Assembly: GCF_002115825.1 (NCBI RefSeq)
Contig: NZ_JFJZ01000009.1
Coordinates: 1 to 64,000, forward strand
Reading direction: 5' to 3'
Length of the DNA: 64,000 nucleotides
Source of the DNA: Thalassospira sp. MCCC 1A01428
Lineage (GTDB): Bacteria > Pseudomonadota > Alphaproteobacteria > Rhodospirillales > Thalassospiraceae
Shown here: piece after piece, positions 6,711-16,071 of the stretch
Numbering within the stretch: position 1 is the stretch's first letter
Layout of the letters: every line of letters begins with the position of its first letter
The notes under the pieces: generated by a model
Seen by the model: the letters and a program-made list of their open reading frames with translations, nothing else
Database searches by the model: none
What the model was told of the DNA's origin: nothing
Made by a program: the position numbers and the translations under genes

Positions 6711-8513
6711 ATGAAACTAACGGGCGGTCAAGTCGTTGCCAAGGCGCTCAAGGAATATGGCGTAGAATATGTAGCCGGCGTTCCGGGGCATGGCATCTGG
6801 TCACTTTTTGATGCCTTCATGCAGGAAGGTTCGGAAATTCCGTTCATCCAGGTCATGCATGAACAAAGTGCTGTACACATGGCCGATGGGTATTACCGCG
6901 CATGTGGCAAGCCGATGGCATGTTCAACCTCGGTCGGGCCGGGTGCAACCAACACCATCATTGGACTGGCAACGGCCTATTGTGACTCAACGTCGGTTTT
7001 TTATGTGTCGGGTTCACCGCAAACCTACATGCACGGCCATGGCACGATGCAGGAACTCGAACGCCAGCAGGACAATGCCTTTCCCCGTATTACCGAACAG
7101 GTAACCAAGCGCGCCTGGCAGGCAAAATCGGTCGAAGTATTGCCAACTATCATGCATCGCGCCTTTAACGAGATGATGACGGGTCGTCCCGGCCCGGTCC
7201 ATGTTGAAGTACCGATGGATGTGCAGGTTGAAGCAGCCGATGTCACGATCCACCCGTTGCAAAGCCGCCTTCCCATCGGTATTGCCCACCCGGACCCGGC
7301 CGCGATTGAAGCCGCCGTCAAACTGCTGCAATCGGCCAAACGGCCGGTGATTGTTGCCGGCGGAGGGGCTATTACCGCCAACGCATCCAGGGCCTTGACG
7401 GAACTGGCCGAACGCCTTGGCGCTGCTGTTTCCATCACCTGGAACGGCAAGGGTGCCATTTCCGAGGATCACGAACTGTTTATTGGCGCTGTTGGCCAGA
7501 CCGGCACCACATGTGGCAACAAAATCACGTCTTCCGCCGATGTTGTGTTGTCGGTTGGTTGCCGCTTTACCGACTGGTCGGCATCGTCCTATGCGCAGGG
7601 GGTCAGCTTTTCGATCCCGCCGGGAAAACTGGTCCATATTGACCTTGATCCCCGCGAAATTGGCAAAACCTATCCGACCGAAGTTGGCGTTGTCGCCGAT
7701 GCCAAAATCGCCCTTGAGGCAATGCTGGCCCTGGTCCCCGCGGATAATGCAGCACAGGCCCGCATTGAAAACGAAGCCTTCCTTGCCGATGTCAAACAGG
7801 CAAAGGCGGACTGGGAAGCACAGGTGTCCCCGCGTGAAAACAGCCGCGAAACCCCGTTTACATCGCAGCGCCCGCTTCGCGCCCTGCGCAATGTACTGGA
7901 CCGGAACGGCATTGTTGTAGTTGGCTCGGGCAATACGCAGGGGTCGGTCAAACAAAGCTTTCCGGTTTACGAACCGCGTACCCATATTACATCGGGGTCC
8001 TTTTCGCCGATGGGCTGGGCAGTGCCCGCCGCCATGGGCGCCAAACTGGCCTGCCCGGACCAGCAGGTAGTGGCCATTGTCGGCGATGGTGATTTCATGA
8101 TGTCGTTGCCTGAAATGGGAACGGCCGTCATGAACGGGATCAATGTTGTATTCCTTGTTCTGAACAACCAGGGCTACATGTCGATCCGGGGTGGGCAGCG
8201 CAAATTCATGGGCCGTCATATCGCATCGGAATTCAACCATCATGCCGGCAATGGTGCGCCATATTCGGCCGATCTGACCGCAACGGCACGCGCCTTTGGC
8301 CTGCAGGCCTGGAAGGTTGAAAAGGATGAAGACCTTGAAAGCAGCCTGAAAGCCGCACTTGATTGTAATGGTCCGGCGTTGGTGGAAGTCATCGTCTCGC
8401 GCGATGCGGCAGGACCGTTTGCAACGGGCTGGTGGGATTTCCCGTCACCGGCTTATTACGAAAAAGAACAGGCCGCCTATAGCGAGATGCGCAAAAAAGA
8501 ACAGCATCTGTAA
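6711..8513 (+). CDS. Thiamine-diphosphate-dependent enzyme, acetolactate synthase-like
   Basis: A 600-residue ThDP enzyme with the three-domain POX/ALS layout. The N-terminal PYR domain carries the catalytic Glu (HEQSAVHMADGYYRACG, E51). A central FAD/Rossmann-like domain includes PVIVAGGGAI and VHIDLDPREIGKTYPTEVGV. The C-terminal PP domain has the Mg-ThDP motif GDGDFMMSL (458-) ending in NN at 485-486. It makes or breaks a C-C bond next to a carbonyl, as a decarboxylase, carboligase or aldehyde-transferring enzyme. No small regulatory subunit is nearby, which argues against branched-chain amino acid synthesis. ATG 6711 is preferred over an upstream frame opening because AGGGAAG precedes it. 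It does not resemble sulfoacetaldehyde acetyltransferase at the N-terminus. Confidence 0.85.
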   Translation: MKLTGGQVVAKALKEYGVEYVAGVPGHGIWSLFDAFMQEGSEIPFIQVMHEQSAVHMADGYYRACGKPMACSTSVGPGATNTIIGLATAYCDSTSVFYVSGSPQTYMHGHGTMQELERQQDNAFPRITEQVTKRAWQAKSVEVLPTIMHRAFNEMMTGRPGPVHVEVPMDVQVEAADVTIHPLQSRLPIGIAHPDPAAIEAAVKLLQSAKRPVIVAGGGAITANASRALTELAERLGAAVSITWNGKGAISEDHELFIGAVGQTGTTCGNKITSSADVVLSVGCRFTDWSASSYAQGVSFSIPPGKLVHIDLDPREIGKTYPTEVGVVADAKIALEAMLALVPADNAAQARIENEAFLADVKQAKADWEAQVSPRENSRETPFTSQRPLRALRNVLDRNGIVVVGSGNTQGSVKQSFPVYEPRTHITSGSFSPMGWAVPAAMGAKLACPDQQVVAIVGDGDFMMSLPEMGTAVMNGINVVFLVLNNQGYMSIRGGQRKFMGRHIASEFNHHAGNGAPYSADLTATARAFGLQAWKVEKDEDLESSLKAALDCNGPALVEVIVSRDAAGPFATGWWDFPSPAYYEKEQAAYSEMRKKEQHL

Positions 8514-8527
8514 TCGCCCGTCGGGCA

Positions 8528-8554
8528 GGGAAGGGCCGCGATAAAGCCCTTCCC
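8528..8554 (+). terminator. Hairpin after the ThDP gene
   Basis: GGGAAGGGC (8528-8536) pairs perfectly with GCCCTTCCC (8546-8554) across a 9-base loop. No T-run follows, so it may attenuate or protect mRNA ends rather than terminate fully. The rest of the 8514-8649 gap holds GTGCGTCA-like words on either strand (8557-8564, 8620-8627). Confidence 0.45.
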
Positions 8555-8649
8555 ACCTGACGCACGGCGACGACTACACCATCATCTCCAAACCATAAAT
8601 TTGCACAGCGGGTGAATGCGATGCGTCACCCGAAAGGGTAGATATTTGC

Positions 8650-9957
8650 ATGATCAGGCATTTTAAAACCGCACGCCTTCAAAGCAGCGACCACACAGAC
8701 CCCGCCGTAACCAAGGCCGTTGAAACGCTTTTGGCCGAAGTGGCCGGGGGCGGTGACCGCGCGGTTCGGGAACTAAGCATCCGTTTTGACGGGCTTGATC
8801 GCGACTGTTACCGGCTTAGCGATGCCGAAATTTCCGCCTGTGTTAACGGGCTGAGCAAACAGGAACGCCACGACCTGGATTTCGCCCAGGAACAGGTTGG
8901 CAATTTTGCCCGTTTGCAGCGCGCAACCATGACCGACCTTGAAGTTGAAACGCTTCCCGGTGTGGTTTTGGGACATAAGAATGTGCCAATTGAAAATGTT
9001 GGCTGTTATGTCCCGGGCGGGAAATATCCGTTGCTGGCATCCGCCCATATGACGGTGCTGACCGCAAAGGTCGCAGGCTGCAAACGCGTTATTACATGTG
9101 CGCCGCCCTTCAAGGGTGAAATCGCCCAGAAAATCGTCGCAGCCCAGCATTTGGCCGGTGCTGACGAAATTTATTGCCTGGGCGGTGTGCAGGCCATTGC
9201 GGCCATGGGTTATGGCACCGAAACCATCAAACCGGTTGATATGCTGGCAGGCCCCGGCAATGCCTATGTGGCCGAAGCCAAACGCCTTTTGTTTGGTAAA
9301 GTCGGCATCGATCTGTTTGCCGGGCCGACCGAAACCCTGGTTATTGCCGATGAAACCGTTGATGGCGAAATTTGTGCAACCGATTTGTTAGGGCAAGCCG
9401 AACACGGCACCAATTCACCGGCAGTCATGATCACCAATTCCGAAAAATTGGCCCGCGACACCATTGAGCAGATTGATCGCCTGTTGCAAATCCTGCCAAC
9501 CGCGGAAATCGCTGCAAAGGCCTGGCAGGATTACGGCGAAATCATCGTTTGCGATACCCTTGAAGAAATGGTGCAGGAAGGCGACCGTGTTGCATCCGAG
9601 CATGTGCAGGTCATGACCAGCGACCCTGACTATTTCCTGGAAAACATGACCAATTACGGTGCGTTGTTTTTGGGTGAACGCACCAATGTTGCCTTTGGTG
9701 ACAAGGTCATTGGCACCAACCACACCTTACCCACCCTTAAGGCCGCACGTTACACCGGCGGGCTTTGGGTTGGAAAATTCCTTAAGACCTGCACCTATCA
9801 GCGCATTCTGACCGATGAGGCATCGGCCAAAATCGGGGCTTACGGGTCACGTCTTTGCCACATGGAAGGCTTCATCGGCCATGCCGAACAAGCCAACATC
9901 CGTGTTCGCCGTTTTGGGGGCCGCAATATCGGGTATGGCGCGGCTGTAGACGGCTAA
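8650..9957 (+). CDS. Histidinol dehydrogenase-like NAD-dependent alcohol dehydrogenase (HpsN type)
   Basis: A 435-residue protein of the zinc-dependent histidinol dehydrogenase superfamily. It closely resembles the branch containing sulfopropanediol 3-dehydrogenase Hps[70 protein letters not shown] and [19 protein letters not shown]. The catalytic Glu-His pair of HisD is present as ASEHVQV (E317, H318). No his operon surrounds it, so a four-electron oxidation of a non-histidinol alcohol to an acid is the likely job. Known HpsN oxidises dihydroxypropanesulfonate; whether this one does is unproven. The start follows AAGGGTAG. Confidence 0.85.
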   Translation: MIRHFKTARLQSSDHTDPAVTKAVETLLAEVAGGGDRAVRELSIRFDGLDRDCYRLSDAEISACVNGLSKQERHDLDFAQEQVGNFARLQRATMTDLEVETLPGVVLGHKNVPIENVGCYVPGGKYPLLASAHMTVLTAKVAGCKRVITCAPPFKGEIAQKIVAAQHLAGADEIYCLGGVQAIAAMGYGTETIKPVDMLAGPGNAYVAEAKRLLFGKVGIDLFAGPTETLVIADETVDGEICATDLLGQAEHGTNSPAVMITNSEKLARDTIEQIDRLLQILPTAEIAAKAWQDYGEIIVCDTLEEMVQEGDRVASEHVQVMTSDPDYFLENMTNYGALFLGERTNVAFGDKVIGTNHTLPTLKAARYTGGLWVGKFLKTCTYQRILTDEASAKIGAYGSRLCHMEGFIGHAEQANIRVRRFGGRNIGYGAAVDG

Positions 9958-9968
9958 CGTCACGTTAT

Positions 9969-10010
9969 CCGGACCGAGACGAGCACAAAGCCGCCGGTCC
10001 GGGATTTTTT
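9969..10010 (+). terminator. Intrinsic terminator or attenuator before the ABC operon
   Basis: CCGGACCG (9969-9976) pairs with CGGTCCGG (9995-10002) and is followed by GATTTTTT. This is the only hairpin in the cluster with a clean T-run. It separates the HpsN-like gene from the transporter genes, though read-through is possible since both lie on one strand. Confidence 0.6.
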
Positions 10011-10042
10011 CACGCTCAATCTTTCAAATCAGGGAGTTTCTG

Positions 10043-11296
10043 ATGAACAAATTAAAATCCGCCTTCGTGGCGGGCCTGCTGGTTGCGGCCTCGTCACTGC
10101 CATCCCATGCCGAAACCAAGATCGAAGTTCTGCATCACTGGGTATCGGAAAGTGAAGTCGCGGCCCTGAATGTTATTCGCAATGCACTGGCCGAAAAAGG
10201 ATATGGCTGGCAGGACAGTGCGGTTGGTGGCATGTCGGGCGCCAATGCCCAACAGGCCTTGCGCACGCGCCTTGCCGCTGGCAACCCGCCTGCAGCGATG
10301 CAGTTTCTGGGCTATGAAGGGCTGGACTGGGCCAGCGAAGGCGTTTTGCGCAATATGAACGACATGGCAACCGCCAATGGCTGGCAAAAGGCCATTGCGC
10401 CCCAGGTTTTACCATTTGTTGAATCAAATGACGGCTTTTTTGCCGTTCCCATCAACATGCATCGTCAGAACTGGGTTTGGGCCAACAAAAAGGTGTTCGA
10501 CAAGGTCGGCATTGAACAGCCGCAATCCTGGGAAGAGCTGATTGCAGATGGCAAGAAACTGAAAGATGCCGGCATCATCCCGCTGGCGATTGGCGATGAA
10601 CCCTGGCAGATCCAGGTGGTGTTTGATTCCCTTGTTGCCGACATTGGCGGACCGGAATTTTATAAAAAAGCGATGGTCGATCTGGATGACGAGGTCCTTT
10701 CCAGTGACACGATGAAACATATCTTTGACACGCTTCGCGAAGTACGCGGCCTTGTTGACGATCGTTTCAATGGCCGGGACTGGGCCGTTGCAACCGGTAT
10801 GGTCATTAACGGCCAGGCTGCCATGCAGGTGATGGGTGACTGGGCCAAGGGTGAATTTCTGGCAAAGGGCCTGAAACCCGATACCGATTTCCTGTGCTTT
10901 GCCACACCCAGCAAAACCCCGTCCTTCCTTTTTCTGATCGACAGTTTTGGCATGTTTTACATCAATGATGAAAACGTGACCAAAGGTCAGGACGCCCTGG
11001 CACAGGTGATCATGGACCCGAAAGTCCAGCGCGATTTCAACAAGATCAAAGGATCGATCCCCGCACGTAGCGATGTTTCGGTCGATGATTTTGATGCCTG
11101 CGCCCGGAAGGGTTTCCAGGAACGTACCGAAGCCATCAATGATGGCGCCATGCTTGGCGCTGCAACACATGGCTTTGCCAGCCAGCCGCAATTCGCTGGC
11201 GTATTTGGCGATGTTGCCGCCCGGTTCTTTGTTACGGAAATGTCCTCGGACGAAGCTGTGGAAATGCTTGTCGACGGCATCGACAACGCCCGCTAG
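10043..11296 (+). CDS. Sugar-type ABC transporter substrate-binding protein
   Basis: A 417-residue periplasmic binding protein of the cluster-B sugar (MalE/UgpB-like) family. It has a Sec signal peptide (MNKLKSAFVAGLLVAASSLPSHA, cleavage after SHA) followed by the typical IEVLHHWVSESEVAALN start of the mature protein. AAGNPPAAMQFLGYEGLDWA and VINGQAAMQVMGDWAKGEF are family hallmarks. It captures the substrate and hands it to the two permeases downstream. The start follows AGGGAG. Similar proteins bind glucose, polyols or glycosides, so the ligand is open. Confidence 0.9.
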   Translation: MNKLKSAFVAGLLVAASSLPSHAETKIEVLHHWVSESEVAALNVIRNALAEKGYGWQDSAVGGMSGANAQQALRTRLAAGNPPAAMQFLGYEGLDWASEGVLRNMNDMATANGWQKAIAPQVLPFVESNDGFFAVPINMHRQNWVWANKKVFDKVGIEQPQSWEELIADGKKLKDAGIIPLAIGDEPWQIQVVFDSLVADIGGPEFYKKAMVDLDDEVLSSDTMKHIFDTLREVRGLVDDRFNGRDWAVATGMVINGQAAMQVMGDWAKGEFLAKGLKPDTDFLCFATPSKTPSFLFLIDSFGMFYINDENVTKGQDALAQVIMDPKVQRDFNKIKGSIPARSDVSVDDFDACARKGFQERTEAINDGAMLGAATHGFASQPQFAGVFGDVAARFFVTEMSSDEAVEMLVDGIDNAR

Positions 11297-11308
11297 GCGC
11301 GCTTAACG

Positions 11309-11340
11309 GCCGGGCCTGTGGCGCATTTCACAGGCCCGGC
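11309..11340 (+). terminator. Intra-operon hairpin after the binding-protein gene
   Basis: Perfect 12-bp arms, GCCGGGCCTGTG at 11309-11320 and its complement at 11329-11340, with an 8-base loop and no T-run. Hairpins here commonly raise binding-protein mRNA over permease mRNA by stabilising the 3' end or attenuating transcription. Confidence 0.5.
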
Positions 11341-11386
11341 AATCCGTATCCCCCCACGATTTCCACGATTTCCCGGCGAGGAATAC

Positions 11387-12283
11387 ATGTTTCGAAACAC
11401 ACATCTTACGGACCGGTTGGCGAAATGGTTACCCCGCCTGGTTTTGACACCAAGTATGGTGATGGTTTTGGTTGGCGTTTATCTGTTCATGGTCTGGACA
11501 GGCTGGATATCGCTTTCATCATCGCGCATGGTGCCCCATTACGACTTTGTCGGTCTTGAGCAATATATCCGCCTGTGGTCCACACCGCGCTGGCACACGG
11601 CTGTTATCAATCTGTTCCTGTTCAGTTTTCTGTTTCTTGCCATCACGGTGGGAACGGGCCTGATCATTGCCATTCTGCTTGATCAGAATATCCGTGCCGA
11701 AGGCGCGTTGCGTGCGGTGTATCTGTATCCCATGTCGCTTTCCTTCATTGTGACGGGTACGGCCTGGAAATGGATTTTAAACCCCGATCTTGGCATTGAA
11801 AAAGTGGTGCGCAGCCTGGGCTGGGAAAGCTTTGTCTTTGACTGGATCACGCGGCCCAATTTTGCCATTTACACCATTGTCATTGCGGCAGTCTGGCAAT
11901 CATCGGGGTTTGCCATGGCCATTTTCCTTGCCGGTTTGCGCGGCATTGATAATTCCGTGATCAAGGCCGCCCAGATCGAGGGCGCATCCCTGCCCAAAAT
12001 TTACCGCAGCATCATTATCCCCATGCTGCGCCCGGCATTTCTTTCGGTCATCGTGTTGCTTAGCTATATCGCAATCAAAAACTTTGATCTGGTCCTGGCT
12101 ATGACCAATGGCGGGCCGGGTAGTGCGACCGAAGTACCCTCCACCTTCATGTTTTCCGCGACATTTCGCCGTAACCAGATGGGGGTAGGGGCCGCAAGTG
12201 CGATCATGATGCTGATGACCGTGGCTGCCATCATCATTCCCTATCTTTATTCCGAATTGAAGGAGAGCCGCCATGCCGACTAA
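11387..12283 (+). CDS. Sugar ABC transporter permease (MalF/UgpA type)
   Basis: A 298-residue inner-membrane permease with six predicted membrane helices. The first runs from MVMVLVGVYLFMVWTGWISL. The EAA loop that docks the ATPase is visible as IKAAQIEGASLPKIYRSIII. ATG 11387 is chosen because GAGGAATAC precedes it; an upstream frame opening at 11318 begins inside the hairpin. It pairs with the next permease to form the channel. Confidence 0.88.
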   Translation: MFRNTHLTDRLAKWLPRLVLTPSMVMVLVGVYLFMVWTGWISLSSSRMVPHYDFVGLEQYIRLWSTPRWHTAVINLFLFSFLFLAITVGTGLIIAILLDQNIRAEGALRAVYLYPMSLSFIVTGTAWKWILNPDLGIEKVVRSLGWESFVFDWITRPNFAIYTIVIAAVWQSSGFAMAIFLAGLRGIDNSVIKAAQIEGASLPKIYRSIIIPMLRPAFLSVIVLLSYIAIKNFDLVLAMTNGGPGSATEVPSTFMFSATFRRNQMGVGAASAIMMLMTVAAIIIPYLYSELKESRHAD

Positions 12284-13151
12284 AACCGGCTCTGCCCGCA
12301 AATCCGTTATCATTGGCAAATTCATCATTTATGGCAGCCTGATCGCCATTGCCAGCGTCTATCTGATGCCGCTTTGGGTCATGGTGACAACGTCGTTAAA
12401 ATCGCTTGATGAAATCTATTCGGGGTCGTTTATCGGCTTACCCCAAGCCATCACCTTTGATGCCTGGGCCAAGGCATGGGGCGAGGCCTGCATTGGCACG
12501 GCCTGTACCGGCCTTAAACCCTATTTTATTAATTCGCTGATGATGGTGGTGCCCGCGGTTGCCCTTTCGACCGGTCTTGGCGCGATCAACGGGTATGTTC
12601 TGACCAAGTGGCGTTTCCCCTATCACAATGTCGTATTTGGCCTGCTGTTATTTGGCTGTTTTTTGCCCTATCAGGCAGTATTGCTGCCCATGGCGCAAAT
12701 TTTGGGGATGCTGAAACTTTCAGGCAGCATTTCCGGGCTGGTTCTGGTGCATACGGTTTATGGTGTGTGTTTCACAACCCTGTTTTTCCGCAATTATTTC
12801 ATCACCATCCCCGATGAACTGACAAAGGCCGCACAGATCGACGGCGCGGGTTTCTTTCGCATTTTCTTCTCGATCATGCTGCCTGCTGCGCTTCCCATTC
12901 TGGTGGTGTCATGCATCTGGCAGTTCACCCAGATCTGGAATGATTTCCTGTTTGGGGTGTCCTTTACCGCGGGTGAAAACACGCCAATTACGGTTGCGCT
13001 TAACAACATCGTCAACGTGACGATGGGCCGCAAACAATACAATGTCGATATGGCGGCTGCCATGATCGCCGCTCTTCCCACACTTTTTGTCTATATCGTT
13101 GCTGGCCGCTTTTTCGTTCGCGGGCTTACAGCAGGCGCAGTGAAAGGCTGA
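12273..13151 (+). CDS. Sugar ABC transporter permease (MalG/UgpE type)
   Basis: A 292-residue inner-membrane permease, partner of the preceding gene, which it overlaps by 11 bases. Translation starts behind AAGGAGA. Six membrane segments are expected, beginning with IIYGSLIAIASVYLMPLWVM. The cytoplasmic EAA motif is TKAAQIDGAGFFRIFFSIML, the docking site for the ATPase encoded 7 bases downstream. Confidence 0.88.
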   Translation: MPTKTGSARKSVIIGKFIIYGSLIAIASVYLMPLWVMVTTSLKSLDEIYSGSFIGLPQAITFDAWAKAWGEACIGTACTGLKPYFINSLMMVVPAVALSTGLGAINGYVLTKWRFPYHNVVFGLLLFGCFLPYQAVLLPMAQILGMLKLSGSISGLVLVHTVYGVCFTTLFFRNYFITIPDELTKAAQIDGAGFFRIFFSIMLPAALPILVVSCIWQFTQIWNDFLFGVSFTAGENTPITVALNNIVNVTMGRKQYNVDMAAAMIAALPTLFVYIVAGRFFVRGLTAGAVKG

Positions 13152-13158
13152 TTGAAAA

Positions 13159-14256
13159 ATGGCTACTCTGGAAATTGATCGCGTACGAAAAAGCTATGGC
13201 AATCTCGAGGTTCTCAAGGAAGTCAGTATCTCGATCGAGGCAGGCGATTTTCTGGTTCTTCTGGGGCCGTCGGGTTGTGGCAAGTCAACGCTGCTAAGCC
13301 TGATTGCCGGGCTGGAAGAAATTACCGACGGTGAAATCCGCATTGGCGGGCAGGGGGTCAATGATTTGATGCCCAAGGACCGCGACATTGCCATGGTGTT
13401 TCAATCCTATGCCTTGTATCCGACGATGACGGTGCGCGAAAACATCGAATTTGGCATGAAAATTCGCAAAACTGCCAAGGCTGACCGGGAAAAGGCCACC
13501 CAGGCCGCCGTCGAACTGTTGCAGATCGACCATTTGCTGGATCGCAAACCATCGCAGCTTTCCGGCGGGCAGCGCCAGCGTGTGGCAATGGGCCGGGCAC
13601 TGGTGCGCAATCCCAAGCTGTTTTTGTTTGACGAACCGTTATCCAACCTAGATGCCAAATTGCGTGTCGATATGCGCACCGAAATCAAACGGTTACATCA
13701 ACGGCTTGGCACGACCATCGTCTATGTCACCCACGACCAGATCGAGGCGATGACCCTGGCAACCCGTGTGGCGGTGATGAAAGACGGCATCGTTCAGCAG
13801 CTTGATGACCCGCAAACCGTTTATGAACGCCCGGCGAATGTATATGTGGCGAAATTCGTTGGTTCGCCTGCCATGAACATCGTGCCAGGCACCATGACCG
13901 CGGGCAGCGACACCCCCGTTATCCGTGTGCGCCAAACCAATGGCGAAGACGCCCTGATGACAAATATTCCCCTTAGCGACGCGGCAAAGGCGAAATATGC
14001 CGGCAAGGATGTATTGGTTGGACTTCGCCCGGAAGGTTTTTCGGTAAATACAAATGCCGATGCAAGTGCCAATGTCACCATCGAGGTGGTTGAACCAACC
14101 GGACCTGATGCCCTGGCGATGTTTGCCCTTGGCGGTGCCGATGTTACCGCGCGCGTCCCGCCACAAACCCTGAAAAGCGGGCAGGTCGTATCTTTGGGCA
14201 TTGATGCAGCAAAAATCGTGCTGTTTGATCCCCAAACCGAACAACGCATCGATTAA
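13159..14256 (+). CDS. ABC transporter ATP-binding protein (UgpC/MsmX type)
   Basis: A 365-residue cytoplasmic ATPase that energises the two permeases. The nucleotide-binding domain shows Walker A GPSGCGKST (about 37-45), the signature LSGGQRQRVAMGR, Walker B LFLFDEP and the switch THDQIEAMTLA. From about residue 235 a C-terminal OB/TOBE domain follows (VGLRPEGFSV and later), as in MalK/UgpC proteins. These ATPases are sometimes shared by several importers. Its stop lies 11 bases before the second GMC gene, so that enzyme is probably co-transcribed. Confidence 0.9.
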   Translation: MATLEIDRVRKSYGNLEVLKEVSISIEAGDFLVLLGPSGCGKSTLLSLIAGLEEITDGEIRIGGQGVNDLMPKDRDIAMVFQSYALYPTMTVRENIEFGMKIRKTAKADREKATQAAVELLQIDHLLDRKPSQLSGGQRQRVAMGRALVRNPKLFLFDEPLSNLDAKLRVDMRTEIKRLHQRLGTTIVYVTHDQIEAMTLATRVAVMKDGIVQQLDDPQTVYERPANVYVAKFVGSPAMNIVPGTMTAGSDTPVIRVRQTNGEDALMTNIPLSDAAKAKYAGKDVLVGLRPEGFSVNTNADASANVTIEVVEPTGPDALAMFALGGADVTARVPPQTLKSGQVVSLGIDAAKIVLFDPQTEQRID

Positions 14257-14267
14257 GGCGACCCGGC

Positions 14268-15782
14268 ATGACCTTTTCTTGCGACATCATCATTATCGGT
14301 TCCGGGATTGGCGGGGCGACGCTGGCGTCGTCCCTGGCCCCTACAGGTGCCAAAATCCTGATCCTGGAGCGTGGCCCCCATTTACAACACACACCGGAAG
14401 CCCGCGATGATGTCGCCATTTTTCAAAAGGGTTTTTATCAATCCGATGAAGAATGGCTGGCAACCGATGGCGAACGGTTTTTGCCGGGGAACTATTACTA
14501 TGTCGGGGGGAATTCCAAATTCTATGGCGCGGTGATGTACCGTTACCGTGAACAGGATTTTACCCCCCGGCCACATCCCGAAGGGCAATCGCCGGGCTGG
14601 CCAATCAGTTATGGTGATCTTGCCCCGTGGTATGATGCGGCCGAAAATCTGTTTCAGGTGCATGGTGCCCTGGGACAGGACCCGACCGACCCGCCGCGCG
14701 CCCATGATTTTCCCTTTCCCGCCGTACCCGATGAACCGGCGATGGCGCGCGTTCGTCAGCGCCTGCAAAAAGCGGGGGTTACGCCGGCCAGCCTGCCACT
14801 TGCCATCGACATCAAAACCTGGCTTGCCGAGGGTAAAACCGGCTGGGATGCCTTCCCCAATACCGGCAAAGGCAAGATTGATGCGCAATCAGGGCCGCTG
14901 GATCAGGCCTTAAAACACGCGAATGTTGAACTTTGGCCCAATGCCCGGGTAACGCGTATTGAAACCGATGACAGCGGCCAAACCGCCACGTCGGTTATGG
15001 TCACCCAAGACGGGCGTGAAGAACGCATTTTTGCAAAGCATATTGTTGTTGCCGCAGGTGCCGTGCAATCCGCCGCATTATTACTGCGCTCGGCAAACAA
15101 TGCGCATCCGGCTGGTTTGGCAAACAAGTCAGATCAAGTCGGGCGCAATTTCATGAACCATAATACCAGTGCCATGATCACGATGAACCCGTTTTTGAAA
15201 AACGACTGTGTTTATCAAAAAACACTGTGTTTCAATGATTTCTATAATAACAGCCCGGCAGGAACGGGGCCGTTGGGCAATGTGCAATGCCTGGGGCGTA
15301 TTACCGGCAACATCCTGAAGGCACAGGTGCCAATGTTACCGGCCTTTGTGGCAAAGGTAATTGCCGGGCGTGCCTTTGGCTGGTTCCTGACCAGCGAAGA
15401 CCTGCCCAACCCGCAAAGCCGTGTCATGATCCGGGGCAATGACATTGTTGTCGATTGGCAGCGATCCAACATGCAAGCGCATCACCAACTGATTGCCCAG
15501 ACAAAAAAGGTGATGAAACGTGCAGGTTTTCCGATTGTTGCCATTCGCACCTTTGGCCGCAAAACAACATCGCATCAATGTGGTACGGCACGACTGGGGA
15601 TTGATCCGCACACTTCGGTCGTCAATCCCGATTGCCAGTCCCACGACATTGCCAATCTGTGGGTCACGGATGCGTCCGTTCTGCCAACATCCGCTGCAGT
15701 AAACCCGGCGCTGACAATTGCCGCACTAGCCCTGAAAGCGGGTAAAGCCATTTCACAGAAAATATCGGCCAACAATCCCTGA
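14268..15782 (+). CDS. GMC-family oxidoreductase, short form
   Basis: A 504-residue FAD-dependent oxidoreductase of the short GMC branch. It starts CDIIIIGSGIGGATLASSL with the dinucleotide-binding fold, then NYYYVGGNSKFYGAVMYRYR around the flavin. The C-terminal active-site motifs are TTSHQCGTARLG (His) and AAVNPALTIAAL (Asn). No Tat or Sec signal is seen. It is the last gene of the ABC operon, so it probably oxidises the imported compound or its first product. It differs clearly from the GMC protein at 390-1988 in length and motif detail, so the two need not share a substrate. Confidence 0.85.
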   Translation: MTFSCDIIIIGSGIGGATLASSLAPTGAKILILERGPHLQHTPEARDDVAIFQKGFYQSDEEWLATDGERFLPGNYYYVGGNSKFYGAVMYRYREQDFTPRPHPEGQSPGWPISYGDLAPWYDAAENLFQVHGALGQDPTDPPRAHDFPFPAVPDEPAMARVRQRLQKAGVTPASLPLAIDIKTWLAEGKTGWDAFPNTGKGKIDAQSGPLDQALKHANVELWPNARVTRIETDDSGQTATSVMVTQDGREERIFAKHIVVAAGAVQSAALLLRSANNAHPAGLANKSDQVGRNFMNHNTSAMITMNPFLKNDCVYQKTLCFNDFYNNSPAGTGPLGNVQCLGRITGNILKAQVPMLPAFVAKVIAGRAFGWFLTSEDLPNPQSRVMIRGNDIVVDWQRSNMQAHHQLIAQTKKVMKRAGFPIVAIRTFGRKTTSHQCGTARLGIDPHTSVVNPDCQSHDIANLWVTDASVLPTSAAVNPALTIAALALKAGKAISQKISANNP

Positions 15783-16071
15783 TCACTGGTATTGCCCGCC
15801 TGCCTGCCCATACGCCTCTCCCAACAGGACAGGAGCGGGCGAGCGATGCGCCGTGTTTAACCTCTCCCTCACCTGGCACAACACTGGGTGACCTTGCCAG
15901 TCCGCTGCCCTTAATCATCCCACCCGGTTATTGGCGCGGACTGGTCTTCTTTGCGCAGCGAACGATTTTTAAAGCACCTTAAAATAGTTCGACCATGGTT
16001 TTGGCTGCGGTTCGTTCGTCCGCATCTTCCTGATCCATCACTTCATTATGGCTGTTATGCTGTGTCTTTTT
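15783..16071. other. Intergenic DNA without a clear gene
   Basis: I see no supportable gene, hairpin terminator or promoter pattern here. A frame opening at 15951 runs into the toxin-like remnant, but its first 40 residues have no recognisable content and no ribosome binding site. Confidence 0.4.

Noticed and set aside
7014-8243. A 409-codon open frame on the minus strand inside the ThDP enzyme gene
   Set aside because: It lies wholly antisense to a gene with intact ThDP motifs, has no family features and is a codon-bias shadow.
6711-8513. Sulfoacetaldehyde acetyltransferase (Xsc) as identity of the ThDP enzyme
   Set aside because: The N-terminal region does not resemble Xsc as I remember it, and no phosphotransacetylase gene is near. 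The HpsN-like neighbour alone is not enough.
8650-9957. Histidine biosynthesis gene hisD
   Set aside because: No other his gene is nearby, and the sequence resembles the HpsN branch; the gene sits before a sugar-type importer.
10424-11191. A 255-codon minus-strand frame inside the sugar-binding-protein gene
   Set aside because: It is antisense to a clear binding protein with a signal peptide, and shows no domain or ribosome binding site.
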